From Pseudoalteromonas lipolytica (GTDB lineage: Bacteria > Pseudomonadota > Gammaproteobacteria > Enterobacterales > Alteromonadaceae): a stretch of DNA of 64,000 nucleotides. Below, one piece after another: positions 17,955 through 27,478 of the stretch. Below the pieces are notes generated by a model. That model saw only the letters and a list, made by a program, of their open reading frames with translations, was not told the origin of the DNA and did no database searches. A program made the position numbers and the translations under genes. The stretch is from NCBI RefSeq assembly GCF_001306915.1, contig NZ_LJTC01000002.1:134108-198107 (forward strand). Reading direction: 5' to 3'. Positions within the stretch are counted from its first letter, which is position 1. Each line of letters starts with the position of its first letter.

Positions 17955-20900
17955 TTATTTATCATCGATTATTGAAATCGATCGGCTCACCGTTTTAGTT
18001 CCGCCAAGCTGATTTTCAAATTGGAAAGTTATAGTTAGCACACCATCTTGATCTTGGTTACCATCAGACTCCCTAGCAATTCGAACATCAGAATACATTG
18101 TTGAGTCACGATTTGTGCTCGGAATCGTTTCCTCATGCTCAATTATAGAAAAATCTCCATTATCGGCCGTTAGCGAAACTTCAGTTCCAGCAGGAAGTGG
18201 ATTACCAAACTCATCACTATAAAAAATACGTACATTGATACTAGATAAACCCACTTCTAAGGTCTCAGGATCTGTTTCATCGGGGTCTGTTGCATCATAG
18301 TCTGGGTTAGCACGAGATACTTCAGATAAATCAATAGAGGCGGCATCGCACCACAACACATTATCAGATACCTCAAATACACCAGCTATTGTGCTCGAAC
18401 AATCAGCAGGCACTAAAACCTCATATGGAGCAGATACTACTTCATTGGATTTTAATACAGCAAAGCGAACATATGGATCATCACCAGACATGACAACTTC
18501 AATTTGCTTACGAACTTCAATTAAATCACGGGTACACTGGCCTGCATTAAAGGCAGCTTCACTACACAATAAGCCATTATACAAACCATCTGCACCGTCA
18601 TAAATTCCATTATTATTAAGATCACGCCATGTTTCGTTATGACCACCACGCGAGTTTAATTCAGAACATTGATCTGTGTTCGGATCGTAACTATCACTAT
18701 CTGCATCACTGCAGTTCGCCTTGTCAAAAGTGCTATTTTCATTATGATCATTAAACGCTTCTGGTAAGTCATATAATGTGTAATATTCGCCAATATCGAA
18801 TAAACCATTGCGCCTAGTTATTCCATCTGATGACTCTTCATCGACAAAGCTTTCTTGACCTTTTGCAACAGCAATAATACTTGTTCTTCCGCCTCGTATA
18901 ACACCATTAGGATCGTTTTTAGCGCGAACTAATGTCCCGATACAAGGCGCTGCAGTTTCAAAATAAGGATCGCAGTTAACATCACCCGTCTTAGGGTTTA
19001 TACCTTCGGTAGTTGCAGAGTTACCATCGATTTCACCAATTCTATTACCCCACTTGTAATCATAGAACGGTCGCTCACCTTGTGAACGCCACGTTACTAC
19101 ACATGACGCGTCAGTAGTACGACACACCGCTTCATTACTTTGTGGACCTACAACGCCTGACTCTGTCAAAACTGTTGATTCGACACCATTACTATTAAAT
19201 TGATTAAATTGGTCACCAAAATAAACCGTAAGACTATTAGTAATTCCATTGTAATTCAGTGCATTAGGGTTAAAAACTTGAGGGCTTAAATCGAAACTAT
19301 TTTGATCCGTAATGCCTGAATATAATGCAAGTTGCGATGATACTGCATTGATTTGCTCTGCTAGTGGTACGAGGTGAAGCGTTCCTTCAGGGCAAATGTC
19401 ATTTGTTGGTTCATCTGCACACAACTGCACCTCATCTGTCCAACATGATAAATCATCACCTTCTGGTAATGCAGCAACATCTGTTTTTGAAACAAAACAA
19501 GCCTTAACTACAAGAGGACCAGGCACAATACCTGAAGTGACCGTAGTTTGCACAACACCATCATTGTCTGTATTCGCTGTACGTTGAGTCAAACCAGCTA
19601 AACCAGTTGAGTCTGTTAACTTAAAGTCAATTCGCTGCTGTGGCGATACAATGCCGTCGGCATCTAATAATCTAAAGCGAACGACAGACTGTGTAGGTAA
19701 GCCACCTTCACCTGGAGGAAGAGCAATTACCGGTTCTGAGACGTCGATAAACTGAATTGATTGTACTGCTGAAACTTCAACAGGGATGATCGTTGAAGCA
19801 GTAAAGTTCTTTCCGCCCGTTTCGACTGTAATATTAACAACATCATCAATTCCGCAACCATTGGCTCTATAGGTAGAACTAGCTATACCGCTTGATGATT
19901 TTACAGAGGCATCAATACTTGAATTATTGTTATCAACACATGTTGAACTAAATTCTACATCTGTTGGTGTGGTATATAAATTCCCTTCTTCGTCCTTTAA
20001 AGTGACCTCAATAATTGTACTTCCTCCAGCTTTAAGAGGAATTACATCACCATTTGAGTCAACATTTAGGCCGTTGTCCACTTCTAGAATTAAATCTGCG
20101 ATACCTACTGCAAAGTTAGTGCTAATTTGTTCATCTAAAGCAGATACTGTAATTGTTCCTGCACCGCCAGTGTTACCAGGTTGGATTTTCAATAGTGCAA
20201 CACCAAAGCTATCAGTCAACGCTCGACCTGATGATGGAAGGACTGTCCCTAGATCAGTTGTTACTTCTACTAGTGCATTAGCAACAGCGTCACCACTTTG
20301 CTGATTTGTTACTTCAATAAATAAATCAGCAAGTTCAGCACTCGATACCGAGTTAGTTATGCTACAGCCTGATGCTATTGAGGTCGGGTCTAGTTTTACG
20401 TTACTTCTATTGTCATCCCAAGAAGGGACACAACCAGTTAAAAGAGAAGCTGTAACCGAATACTGTATAGCATCATCAGGGGCTTCATCACCATTAGAAA
20501 TAAAGCCAGCAATTTTAGTGACTGCATTACCGCTTTCATCTGTATAGGTTGCTACAACTTGACCTGCCCCTTTCGCATCACCACTGCTCAGTGTTACAGA
20601 AGCTTCACCATTTGAATCTGTTAGAGCGGTTCCTAAAACAGGCGTAATTTTACCTGTAAAATTAGTGCTAAATGAAATAAGTTGACCTGCAAGGGGCGTC
20701 TCTTCATCAAGCAAAGTTGCTGTGACTGTACCTTTATTATCTTTGCTTACAGGGTTATCAACAGTAAACGGTGCTCCAGAAGTGTCTGTAATAGCGAGGT
20801 TTAATGTGACGCTGCCACTCACACTTGAATCATCTGATTCTGAACCATCCGATGTGAAACCAAATGTGTCGCTATAGGTATCTCCATCAAGAGCGTAGGT

Positions 20901-21287
20901 AGCAGTTACTATGCCAGCGCCAGCAGTATCACCTGCCGTAAGTTTAATAGAAGCAACACCATTGCTATCTGTTAGATCAGTTCCAGATACTGGATCTAAA
21001 AGACCAATATCGCCGTTTAAGCTAAAGTTAATAACAACCCCAGCAACAGCTTCATCATTATTTGTTAATGTAGCAGATATTGTTAACGGAGAGTCAGCTG
21101 TTACCTGATTATCTTGTTCACCAGATGACAGCGAAAAACCTTGTACTGCAATTTCATAACTAGCTTCAGCTGTTGAATCATCCCCACCATCAAGCGAACC
21201 ACCATCACTTTCCAGTGAGCCACCGCCACCACATGCAGCTAATAATGAGCTGAAAACTATTACACTTAGCCATCGAAATAAAGGCAT
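17955..21287 (-). CDS. Large lipoprotein with bacterial Ig-like (Big_1-type) repeats
   Basis: Surface or periplasmic lipoprotein, function unknown. Seen: 1110 residues; lipobox LAAC with Cys19 followed by GGGG and an Asp/Ser-rich linker. At least three Ig-like modules of about 100 residues (roughly 45-146, 157-265, 275-395) share the invasin/intimin-type motif TDSNGxASxxLxxGDxxGAGxVTA; two more diverged ones follow to about residue 620. The C-terminal half has Asp/Asn-rich loops (DLNNNGIYDGADG, DHNENSTFDKANC) that could bind calcium, and several cysteines. Monocistronic with its own terminator. Adhesive or structural roles are known for such repeats but not shown here. There is no barrel or passenger architecture, so it is not a classic intimin. 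Confidence 0.75.
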   Translation of the reverse strand: MPLFRWLSVIVFSSLLAACGGGGSLESDGGSLDGGDDSTAEASYEIAVQGFSLSSGEQDNQVTADSPLTISATLTNNDEAVAGVVINFSLNGDIGLLDPVSGTDLTDSNGVASIKLTAGDTAGAGIVTATYALDGDTYSDTFGFTSDGSESDDSSVSGSVTLNLAITDTSGAPFTVDNPVSKDNKGTVTATLLDEETPLAGQLISFSTNFTGKITPVLGTALTDSNGEASVTLSSGDAKGAGQVVATYTDESGNAVTKIAGFISNGDEAPDDAIQYSVTASLLTGCVPSWDDNRSNVKLDPTSIASGCSITNSVSSAELADLFIEVTNQQSGDAVANALVEVTTDLGTVLPSSGRALTDSFGVALLKIQPGNTGGAGTITVSALDEQISTNFAVGIADLILEVDNGLNVDSNGDVIPLKAGGSTIIEVTLKDEEGNLYTTPTDVEFSSTCVDNNNSSIDASVKSSSGIASSTYRANGCGIDDVVNITVETGGKNFTASTIIPVEVSAVQSIQFIDVSEPVIALPPGEGGLPTQSVVRFRLLDADGIVSPQQRIDFKLTDSTGLAGLTQRTANTDNDGVVQTTVTSGIVPGPLVVKACFVSKTDVAALPEGDDLSCWTDEVQLCADEPTNDICPEGTLHLVPLAEQINAVSSQLALYSGITDQNSFDLSPQVFNPNALNYNGITNSLTVYFGDQFNQFNSNGVESTVLTESGVVGPQSNEAVCRTTDASCVVTWRSQGERPFYDYKWGNRIGEIDGNSATTEGINPKTGDVNCDPYFETAAPCIGTLVRAKNDPNGVIRGGRTSIIAVAKGQESFVDEESSDGITRRNGLFDIGEYYTLYDLPEAFNDHNENSTFDKANCSDADSDSYDPNTDQCSELNSRGGHNETWRDLNNNGIYDGADGLYNGLLCSEAAFNAGQCTRDLIEVRKQIEVVMSGDDPYVRFAVLKSNEVVSAPYEVLVPADCSSTIAGVFEVSDNVLWCDAASIDLSEVSRANPDYDATDPDETDPETLEVGLSSINVRIFYSDEFGNPLPAGTEVSLTADNGDFSIIEHEETIPSTNRDSTMYSDVRIARESDGNQDQDGVLTITFQFENQLGGTKTVSRSISIIDDK

Positions 21288-21480
21288 TGACCTCTCCCTA
21301 GTTAGCTATTTCAAACTTTGTTTTATTATTTACCTAATATTAACCTAAAATCAGTCCGAAAATAATCATTTTTTTATTCATTTCTTAACGAATTAATTTA
21401 ATTATTTATCGAATTTTTCTGTATAAAAATCCTTATGCTGGTAGTCTATGACAAAATTTATAACAAGATAGATTAGGTGT

Positions 21481-22812
21481 ATGTCAAAAGTACGGTCTTT
21501 AAGCCTAACATCTCGTATCATGGTTGGTATGGTACTTGGTGTAGTTGTTGGTTTTATCTTTCAAGCCATTTTAGCGGGTGAAGACGATTTCCTTATTCCA
21601 TTAGGGTTATTCTCTTTACCTATTAAAGCTTTTTTTGTTGATGGTATTTTCCATGTTGGCGGGCAAATATTCATTGCAAGCTTAAAAATGCTTGTGGTGC
21701 CTTTAGTATTTGTATCACTTGTTTGTGGAACTTGTAGCTTGAGCGACCCAAAAAAGTTAGGTCGACTAGGTGGTAAGTCTATTTTGCTTTATTTAGCGAC
21801 AACGGCAATCGCCATTACTGTTGCTATCACCTTGGCGTTATTAGTGAATCCAGGTGAGGGAATCAATTTACCTTCAGATGCTAACTATAGTGCGAAAGAA
21901 GCTCCCACCCTTGCGCAAGTCATTATTGGTATGTTCCCAACAAACCCTATTGATGCAATGGCAAGTGGCAACATGCTCCAAGTTATCGTTTTTGCCTTGT
22001 TATTTGGTGTTGCGATGGCACTCAGTGGAAAAGCAGGTAAACGAGTGGCCAGTGTTTTTGAAGATTTAAATACCGTAATTTTAAAGCTTGTAACACTGCT
22101 TATGAATATTGCACCGTATGGTGTATTTTTCTTAATGGCAAAATTATTTACAACCATTGACTTAAAGCTTATCACTAGCTTGGCCTTATATTTTGGTGTC
22201 GTTGTTTTTGCTTTATTATTTCACGGTTTTGTGAATTACAGCCTGTTACTTAAGCTGTTTACAGGTCTAAACCCTATTACATTTCTAAAGAAAATGAAAA
22301 ATGCCTGTTTATTTGCATTTAGTACATCAAGCTCAAGCGCAACTATGCCTATAACCCTTGAAACAGCAAATAAAAAGTTAGGTGCTCATAACTCTGTTGC
22401 TTCTTTTACCGTGCCCCTTGGCGCAACCATCAACATGGATGGTACGGCGATTATGCAAGGCGTTGCGACTGTTTTTATTTCGCAAGTTTTTGCAGTAGAT
22501 TTAACGATTTCTGATTATCTGATGGTTATTTTAACCGCAACCCTTGCTTCTGTAGGTACTGCGGGCGTACCCGGTGTTGGTCTTATAATGTTAGCCATGG
22601 TGTTAAACCAAGTAGGCTTACCTGTAGAAGGTATTGCTATCATCATTGGTGTTGACCGCTTACTTGATATGACGCGAACCGCTGTTAACGTGACCGGTGA
22701 CTGCATGGTGACCTGTGTGGTTGCAAAATCTGAAGGTGAGTTTGATGAGGACGTATTTAACGACCCAAATGCCGCTAAAGATTTAGAAGATTACCATAAA
22801 TCTATTAATTAA
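21481..22812 (+). CDS. Dicarboxylate/amino-acid:cation symporter (DAACS family)
   Basis: Inner-membrane symporter of the GltP/DctA/GltPh family, importing glutamate, aspartate or C4-dicarboxylates with Na+ or H+. Seen: 443 residues; eight hydrophobic segments; the Ser-rich hairpin FSTSSSSATMPITLE; TM7 motif NMDGTAIMQ; hairpin 2 with VGTAGVPGVG; and TM8 DRLLDMTRTAVNVTGD, where the Arg and Asp bind substrate. All key residues are present. Substrate cannot be fixed between glutamate/aspartate and dicarboxylate. Starts ATG 21481 after a weak ribosome site. Monocistronic, ending in a bidirectional terminator shared with sohB. Confidence 0.92.
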   Translation: MSKVRSLSLTSRIMVGMVLGVVVGFIFQAILAGEDDFLIPLGLFSLPIKAFFVDGIFHVGGQIFIASLKMLVVPLVFVSLVCGTCSLSDPKKLGRLGGKSILLYLATTAIAITVAITLALLVNPGEGINLPSDANYSAKEAPTLAQVIIGMFPTNPIDAMASGNMLQVIVFALLFGVAMALSGKAGKRVASVFEDLNTVILKLVTLLMNIAPYGVFFLMAKLFTTIDLKLITSLALYFGVVVFALLFHGFVNYSLLLKLFTGLNPITFLKKMKNACLFAFSTSSSSATMPITLETANKKLGAHNSVASFTVPLGATINMDGTAIMQGVATVFISQVFAVDLTISDYLMVILTATLASVGTAGVPGVGLIMLAMVLNQVGLPVEGIAIIIGVDRLLDMTRTAVNVTGDCMVTCVVAKSEGEFDEDVFNDPNAAKDLEDYHKSIN

Positions 22813-22831
22813 TTTCACACTAATTAACTCA

Positions 22832-22866
22832 TAAAAAAACCCGCTAAATAATAAGCGGGTTTTTTA
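22832..22866. terminator. Bidirectional terminator between symporter and sohB
   Basis: ACCCGCT (22839-22845) / AGCGGGT (22854-22860), with seven A before and a T run after, placed between two convergent genes. Confidence 0.9.
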
Positions 22867-22888
22867 TACTACTTTCATGTTTTTAAAT

Positions 22889-23905
22889 TTAAGGGTTTAA
22901 GCCTTTTAAACGAGACATTAAAGTCACTCCCGCTTTACTTACCCCTGAACTTAATCCGACGGCGAGCTTATCGCTTAAATTCTTCTTAACACGGTATTTT
23001 ACTTTAAAGATTTGACGTTTTTTAGCTTGGCTCAATAAGATATCATCACTTGTATCAATCTTATCAACTAAACCTTTATCAAACGCTTGAGTAGCAAACC
23101 AATGTTCACCGGTTGCAACAGTATCAATATCTAGAGATGGACGCTGCTCACTCACAAAGGTTTTAAATAAACCGTGGGTTTGTTCAATTTCTTCTTTGAA
23201 TTTTTCACGACCTTTATCGGTATTTTCACCAAAGATAGTTAGCGTACGCTTGTATTCACCTGCGGTGATTTGCTCAAAATCAACATCATTCTTTTTCAAG
23301 ATTTTATTAAAGTTAGGAATTTGCGCAATAACACCTATCGAGCCAACAATGGCAAAAGGTGCTGCAACAATCTCATTGGCCACACAGGCCATCATATAGC
23401 CGCCACTTGCTGCTACTTTATCAATAGCTACCGTTAAATGAATGCCAGCATTACGTAAGCGTTGCAGTTGAGAGGCAGCAAGGCCATAGCCGTGCACCAC
23501 ACCACCACCACTTTCAAGGCGAACCAGTACGCGGTCTTTTTCTTTGTCAGCAATGGTTAAAATAGCGGTAATTTCTTCGCGTAGGCTTTCTACTTCATGG
23601 GCATCAACACTGCCATTGAAATCAATGACATATAAACGCGATTTAGGCTCGTCGTTTTGCTGTTTTTTAGCCTCAGTTTTTTGCTGTTTTTGATGAGCCT
23701 TGAGCTCTTTTTTAGAAAGGGTATTTTCGATAAAGCTTTGTTTTAGATCATCAAGTTGCTCACTTAAATCATCAATTGTTATCTCCCCTTTCTTCGCTTT
23801 TGGTTTCACTGCTGCGCCCATGATAATGGCAACAATCACTGCAATTGCGATGACAAATGTCAGGGTCTTTGCAAAAAACAACCCGTATTCATATAAAAAT
23901 TCCAA
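22889..23905 (-). CDS. sohB: SohB, S49-family inner-membrane serine protease
   Basis: Membrane-anchored signal-peptide-peptidase-like serine protease. Seen: 338 residues; N-terminal TM helix at about 13-33; a charged Lys/Gln-rich linker 35-88; S49 domain with nucleophile Ser167 in KVAASGGYMMA and general-base Lys219 in AGEYKRTLT, a Ser/Lys dyad. It aligns by eye over its whole length with E. coli SohB, including the first residues (MEFLYEYG versus MELLSEYG), which supports the unusual TTG start codon at 23905. A GGAG ribosome site lies 7 bp before it. Single gene, convergent with the symporter. Confidence 0.95.
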   Translation of the reverse strand: MEFLYEYGLFFAKTLTFVIAIAVIVAIIMGAAVKPKAKKGEITIDDLSEQLDDLKQSFIENTLSKKELKAHQKQQKTEAKKQQNDEPKSRLYVIDFNGSVDAHEVESLREEITAILTIADKEKDRVLVRLESGGGVVHGYGLAASQLQRLRNAGIHLTVAIDKVAASGGYMMACVANEIVAAPFAIVGSIGVIAQIPNFNKILKKNDVDFEQITAGEYKRTLTIFGENTDKGREKFKEEIEQTHGLFKTFVSEQRPSLDIDTVATGEHWFATQAFDKGLVDKIDTSDDILLSQAKKRQIFKVKYRVKKNLSDKLAVGLSSGVSKAGVTLMSRLKGLNP

Positions 23906-23957
23906 TCAAACTCTCCATTTATTAATACTTCGGCACAATTTACCACGCTTTAAAGCA

Positions 23958-23984
23958 AAAAAAAGCCACATGATGTGGCTTTTT
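23958..23984 (-). terminator. Terminator of the lipase lipoprotein gene
   Basis: AGCCACA (23964-23970) / TGTGGCT (23974-23980) with a 3-nt loop. On the minus strand a run of T follows; it lies 40 bp beyond the lipase stop codon. Confidence 0.82.
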
Positions 23985-24019
23985 ACTTAATTGGTTATTA
24001 CGTAATTAATAGCATTTAA

Positions 24020-26446
24020 TTATTCAGTAACAACTTCTGTGTTTGTAACTTGAAGATACTGCCCACGACTTGCTAAGAAAGTCGCGATTTGTAATTGCAT
24101 TTCTGTTGTTGCTGCTGCACTTTCTTCAGCAGTAGCACCTGAATCTTCTGTCGCTGCAGGTGATAATACAGAGCTGTGATGGCCTTTCGTGAATTTAACC
24201 ACATAGCTCATTGCATCAGCAGTCGGGCCTTGAGTTTCTGCAATAGTTGATAAGCCCATTAGGTTAGCAAGAGGTAAGCTACCAGCAATTGGGTTGCTCG
24301 CCACCATTGGTGGAATAACCATATCAGCATTGTTGTTAGCACCATCGCCAACCACTACACTCATGTACACTGGCGTGCCAAGCGCTGCAACAGAGGCTGC
24401 ATAATTTGACGGGTCGCCACTATCAAGTGCTGTTTGTGCAGCAAAAGCAAATTGAGTAACCACACTTTGAATGTTTGCTAGCTTTTCTGTTTCGCCTGCC
24501 ACTGTTAGTGAACCAACGTACTCTTTATAAGCACATGTGACAAATTTAGTTTGGTCTGGTAATAGCACGCCACAATTTGATAACGCTTCATTTTGAGCAT
24601 AAGCACCAAACTCAGCAGATTCAGCTGTACCGGCTGCAAGTAATACAGAGCCTTGAACAAATGGGCCAAATGTATTTGACTCAATTAAGAAACTTGCGAT
24701 ACCACCGCCGCCACTGGCAAGTGCTACGCTTTTAACGTTGAACATTGGATCAACTTGGTCAGCTAGCGGTGCATTAGTAACAGCAACAAAGGCAGGGGCA
24801 ACCACCGAGCCTAACGAATGACCTAGGAAAGATACGTCCTGTGAGTTTAGATCTGTTGCTGTTCTTAGGCCTAAACGTAAACCAAGTAAATCAGCAACTG
24901 ATTGACGTAAGCTATCACGGGCTACTAATAATGACTGTAAGTTCATATAGCTTAATACAGAACCAGTAGAGGCATTAAAGTCGTCAGTACCGTCGCCATC
25001 TACATCTACACCACGCTCACCATGCATAGGATGATCGATTGCAGCTGTTGCAAAGCCTTGCAGTGTTAATTGTGCAGTAATGGCTAACATATCTTCTTTT
25101 TTAGAAGTAATGCCGTGCTGAAGGATAACAACTGGCCAGCCTGTCTCAGGTATGCTCAATGCGTCTAAGCCGAGCTGAGCTCGCACTGCATTAATTACAG
25201 GTAAAATTGGTTTAGTAATTTGTACTGGCACATTAGCAATACTTTGTGTTTTTGGAATTGTGTTGTACTTAGTTAAGTGTTTAGTTTGGTCTAAACCTAA
25301 ATCACGTAACTTGCCTTCACTTAACGCCATACACAGGCCATCAGTTTCGCTAATAGGATCTGTTGGGAATGAATCACCCGCTGCGGCTGCATAACCTAGT
25401 ACCGCAACACCGCTATCACATAAACCTTGCCAGTAAGTCGCAGATAAATCATCAACCGTTGTGCCAGTTGGTGTAGCTAAATACATAGGTAACATTACGC
25501 TACCTTTTTGATACTGCACACCACCAAACACAGGTGACACACCAGTAATACCTTGTGATGCAAATACTTGCTCAACGGTAATAACGGGTTGATCAGGAAT
25601 TTGCACCATAGGCGTCGGTAGTGCATCTTGGGTTAAACTTGCAGCAAGAAGCTGCTTAACTGTTCCAAGCACTTGACCTGCTGATTGCATTGTCATCGCT
25701 GCTGAGTAAATGATTTCATCTTTTGTGATTGCACCACCTGATGTCACTGCGTTTTCATAGCTATTGATAACCGCTTGAAGTGACTTTTGTGAGTCGGTAA
25801 TAAGTGTTGCTTCTTCGCTCACGAGTGCATAAGTTGAAGAAGGCTCAATTGAGCGCCCTTCTGAGTCCATTAATGACGTTGTCAAAACATTAATGTAAGT
25901 GCTGCCAGCTTTAAATGGCTTAAGTGGGATCACAGCAACCGCATCACCAGAACCTTGTGTGATAAAGTCAACACCGAAAGTAAGTTCAGACACTAATTTA
26001 CAAGCGATACCAGCTGGTACTTGTGAACAGGTTTCGTCTGTTTGGCTTGCACCCATAACAACTTCAAAAATACGCACAGCGCCTGGTGAAGCAGCAGATG
26101 TCATATCAAGAGAGATACCCGAAGGAAAAGTTAAGTCAATTTTAAACGGAGTTTGCGTAGACCAACCATCAAGCGCACCAAGTGCAAGTTGTGGATCAGC
26201 ATAGGCCGCACGGTCAACACTAACATTGTCGTCGTCTAATTCACCCGGCATATTTAAAGTACCATCAAGCGTACCACTCATAAGTAAATCATTCGGCACT
26301 GAGATAACACTATTCGCTGGGTCAAATTTTACTGTCGCGGTTGGGAGAACAGGAGGATTATCATTTTTTACATCTTCTAATGTTTCTCCTCCACCACAGC
26401 CAGTAATGGCTGACGCAATGGCTAGTGAGAGTAGCAGTTTTTTCAT
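24020..26446 (-). CDS. Pla-1/cef-VolA family extracellular lipase, lipoprotein
   Basis: Predicted surface lipase or phospholipase of the Pla-1/cef family, to which Vibrio VolA belongs. Seen: 808 residues; lipobox ITGC (Cys17) with GGG after it; a long N-terminal beta domain with the family start KFDPANSVISVPNDLLMSG; then an alpha/beta-hydrolase region with oxyanion-type VVILQHGITS (about 439-448), the DHPMHGERG stretch, and the nucleophile elbow GHSLG with Ser544. The C-terminal His is probably in FTKGHHSSV. The length matches the family (about 800). In Vibrio the homologue releases fatty acids from lysophosphatidylcholine; using exogenous lipids here is inference. Monocistronic. Confidence 0.85.
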   Translation of the reverse strand: MKKLLLSLAIASAITGCGGGETLEDVKNDNPPVLPTATVKFDPANSVISVPNDLLMSGTLDGTLNMPGELDDDNVSVDRAAYADPQLALGALDGWSTQTPFKIDLTFPSGISLDMTSAASPGAVRIFEVVMGASQTDETCSQVPAGIACKLVSELTFGVDFITQGSGDAVAVIPLKPFKAGSTYINVLTTSLMDSEGRSIEPSSTYALVSEEATLITDSQKSLQAVINSYENAVTSGGAITKDEIIYSAAMTMQSAGQVLGTVKQLLAASLTQDALPTPMVQIPDQPVITVEQVFASQGITGVSPVFGGVQYQKGSVMLPMYLATPTGTTVDDLSATYWQGLCDSGVAVLGYAAAAGDSFPTDPISETDGLCMALSEGKLRDLGLDQTKHLTKYNTIPKTQSIANVPVQITKPILPVINAVRAQLGLDALSIPETGWPVVILQHGITSKKEDMLAITAQLTLQGFATAAIDHPMHGERGVDVDGDGTDDFNASTGSVLSYMNLQSLLVARDSLRQSVADLLGLRLGLRTATDLNSQDVSFLGHSLGSVVAPAFVAVTNAPLADQVDPMFNVKSVALASGGGGIASFLIESNTFGPFVQGSVLLAAGTAESAEFGAYAQNEALSNCGVLLPDQTKFVTCAYKEYVGSLTVAGETEKLANIQSVVTQFAFAAQTALDSGDPSNYAASVAALGTPVYMSVVVGDGANNNADMVIPPMVASNPIAGSLPLANLMGLSTIAETQGPTADAMSYVVKFTKGHHSSVLSPAATEDSGATAEESAAATTEMQLQIATFLASRGQYLQVTNTEVVTE

Positions 26447-26674
26447 AATTTCGCTCCGCGCAAATCTTATTGTTATTGTGTGTTCAAAGTTAAAAGTAGT
26501 GGTTCTACTACCTTCATTCTAAGTTAATTTAATGTAATTAGGTTATTAATGAGACATTAGACCAGTTAAACTTAACGTAAAGTTTCAATTTTCGCCACCT
26601 TAATTTGCAATAAATTCGATAACTTGGCTTTTTGCTATGGTAAAATAGCAAAAAACTCAATCGATGGTACGTTT

Positions 26675-27418
26675 ATGCATACTTATGAAGCCGCAGAGAA
26701 TGCGCTAAAAGACAAAGTAATTTTAATAACAGGTGCTGGTGACGGCATTGGTCGTGTTGCCGCACTAACTTATGCTAAGCATGGTGCCACTGTTATTTTA
26801 CTCGGAAAAACAACCAATAAACTTGAATGTGTTTACGATGAAATTGTAAACGCTGGCTATCCACAACCGGCTATTGTGCCAATGGATTTAAAAGGTGCCA
26901 CAAAGCAAAACTACCGTGACTTAGCTGCAACCATCGAAATGCAGTTCGGTAAGTTAGACGGCTTACTCAATAATGCAGGTATTTTAGGTTCATTAGGTCC
27001 ACTTGAGCACTTCTGTGTATCAACATTTGAAAACATCATGAAAGTGAATGTAACTGCACAAGCTATGATCACTAAATTTATGTTCCCTCTGCTTCGAAAA
27101 TCTGACAGTGCATCTGTTATTTTTACTTCATCTGGGGTGGGTCGACAAGGCCGCGAACACTGGGGTGCGTATGCTATCTCAAAGTTTGCTGTAGAGGGCA
27201 TGATGCAAACGTGGGCTTGTGAAGTGGGTAAAACCAATATTCGCGTAAACTGTATCAATCCTGGCGCTACCCGCACATCAATGCGTGCATCTGCATACCC
27301 TGGTGAAGATAGGGATAAGTTAGCAACACCCGAAGATTTAATGCCAACTTATTTATACTTGATGAGCGACGACTCTAAAGAAGTTAATGGTCAGTCTTTA
27401 GATGCTCAACAAAAATAA
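26675..27418 (+). CDS. yciK: YciK-type short-chain dehydrogenase
   Basis: NAD(P)-dependent short-chain dehydrogenase/reductase of the YciK family, cytoplasmic, substrate unknown. Seen: 247 residues; TGAGDGIGR nucleotide-binding motif near the N-terminus; NNAG-type motif NNAGILG; catalytic Ser in FTSSGVGRQG and YxxxK in YAISKFA; C-terminal NPGATRTSMRASAYPGED as in E. coli YciK (252 residues), with which it aligns along its length. The frame is open upstream to 26624, but ATG 26675 gives the family start (MHTYEAAENALKDKVILITG). In E. coli yciK neighbours cobO/btuR and sohB; here sohB is 2.8 kb away with the lipase gene between. Confidence 0.92.
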   Translation: MHTYEAAENALKDKVILITGAGDGIGRVAALTYAKHGATVILLGKTTNKLECVYDEIVNAGYPQPAIVPMDLKGATKQNYRDLAATIEMQFGKLDGLLNNAGILGSLGPLEHFCVSTFENIMKVNVTAQAMITKFMFPLLRKSDSASVIFTSSGVGRQGREHWGAYAISKFAVEGMMQTWACEVGKTNIRVNCINPGATRTSMRASAYPGEDRDKLATPEDLMPTYLYLMSDDSKEVNGQSLDAQQK

Positions 27419-27441
27419 GCCCGAAACTAATATCTAGACAC

Positions 27442-27468
27442 AAAAAAAGCAGCTTTCGCTGCTTTTTT
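27442..27468. terminator. Bidirectional terminator between yciK and pssA
   Basis: AGCAGC (27448-27453) / GCTGCT (27458-27463), loop TTTC, with seven A and six T on the two sides, between convergent genes. Confidence 0.92.
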
Positions 27469-27478
27469 AATTTTTCGA

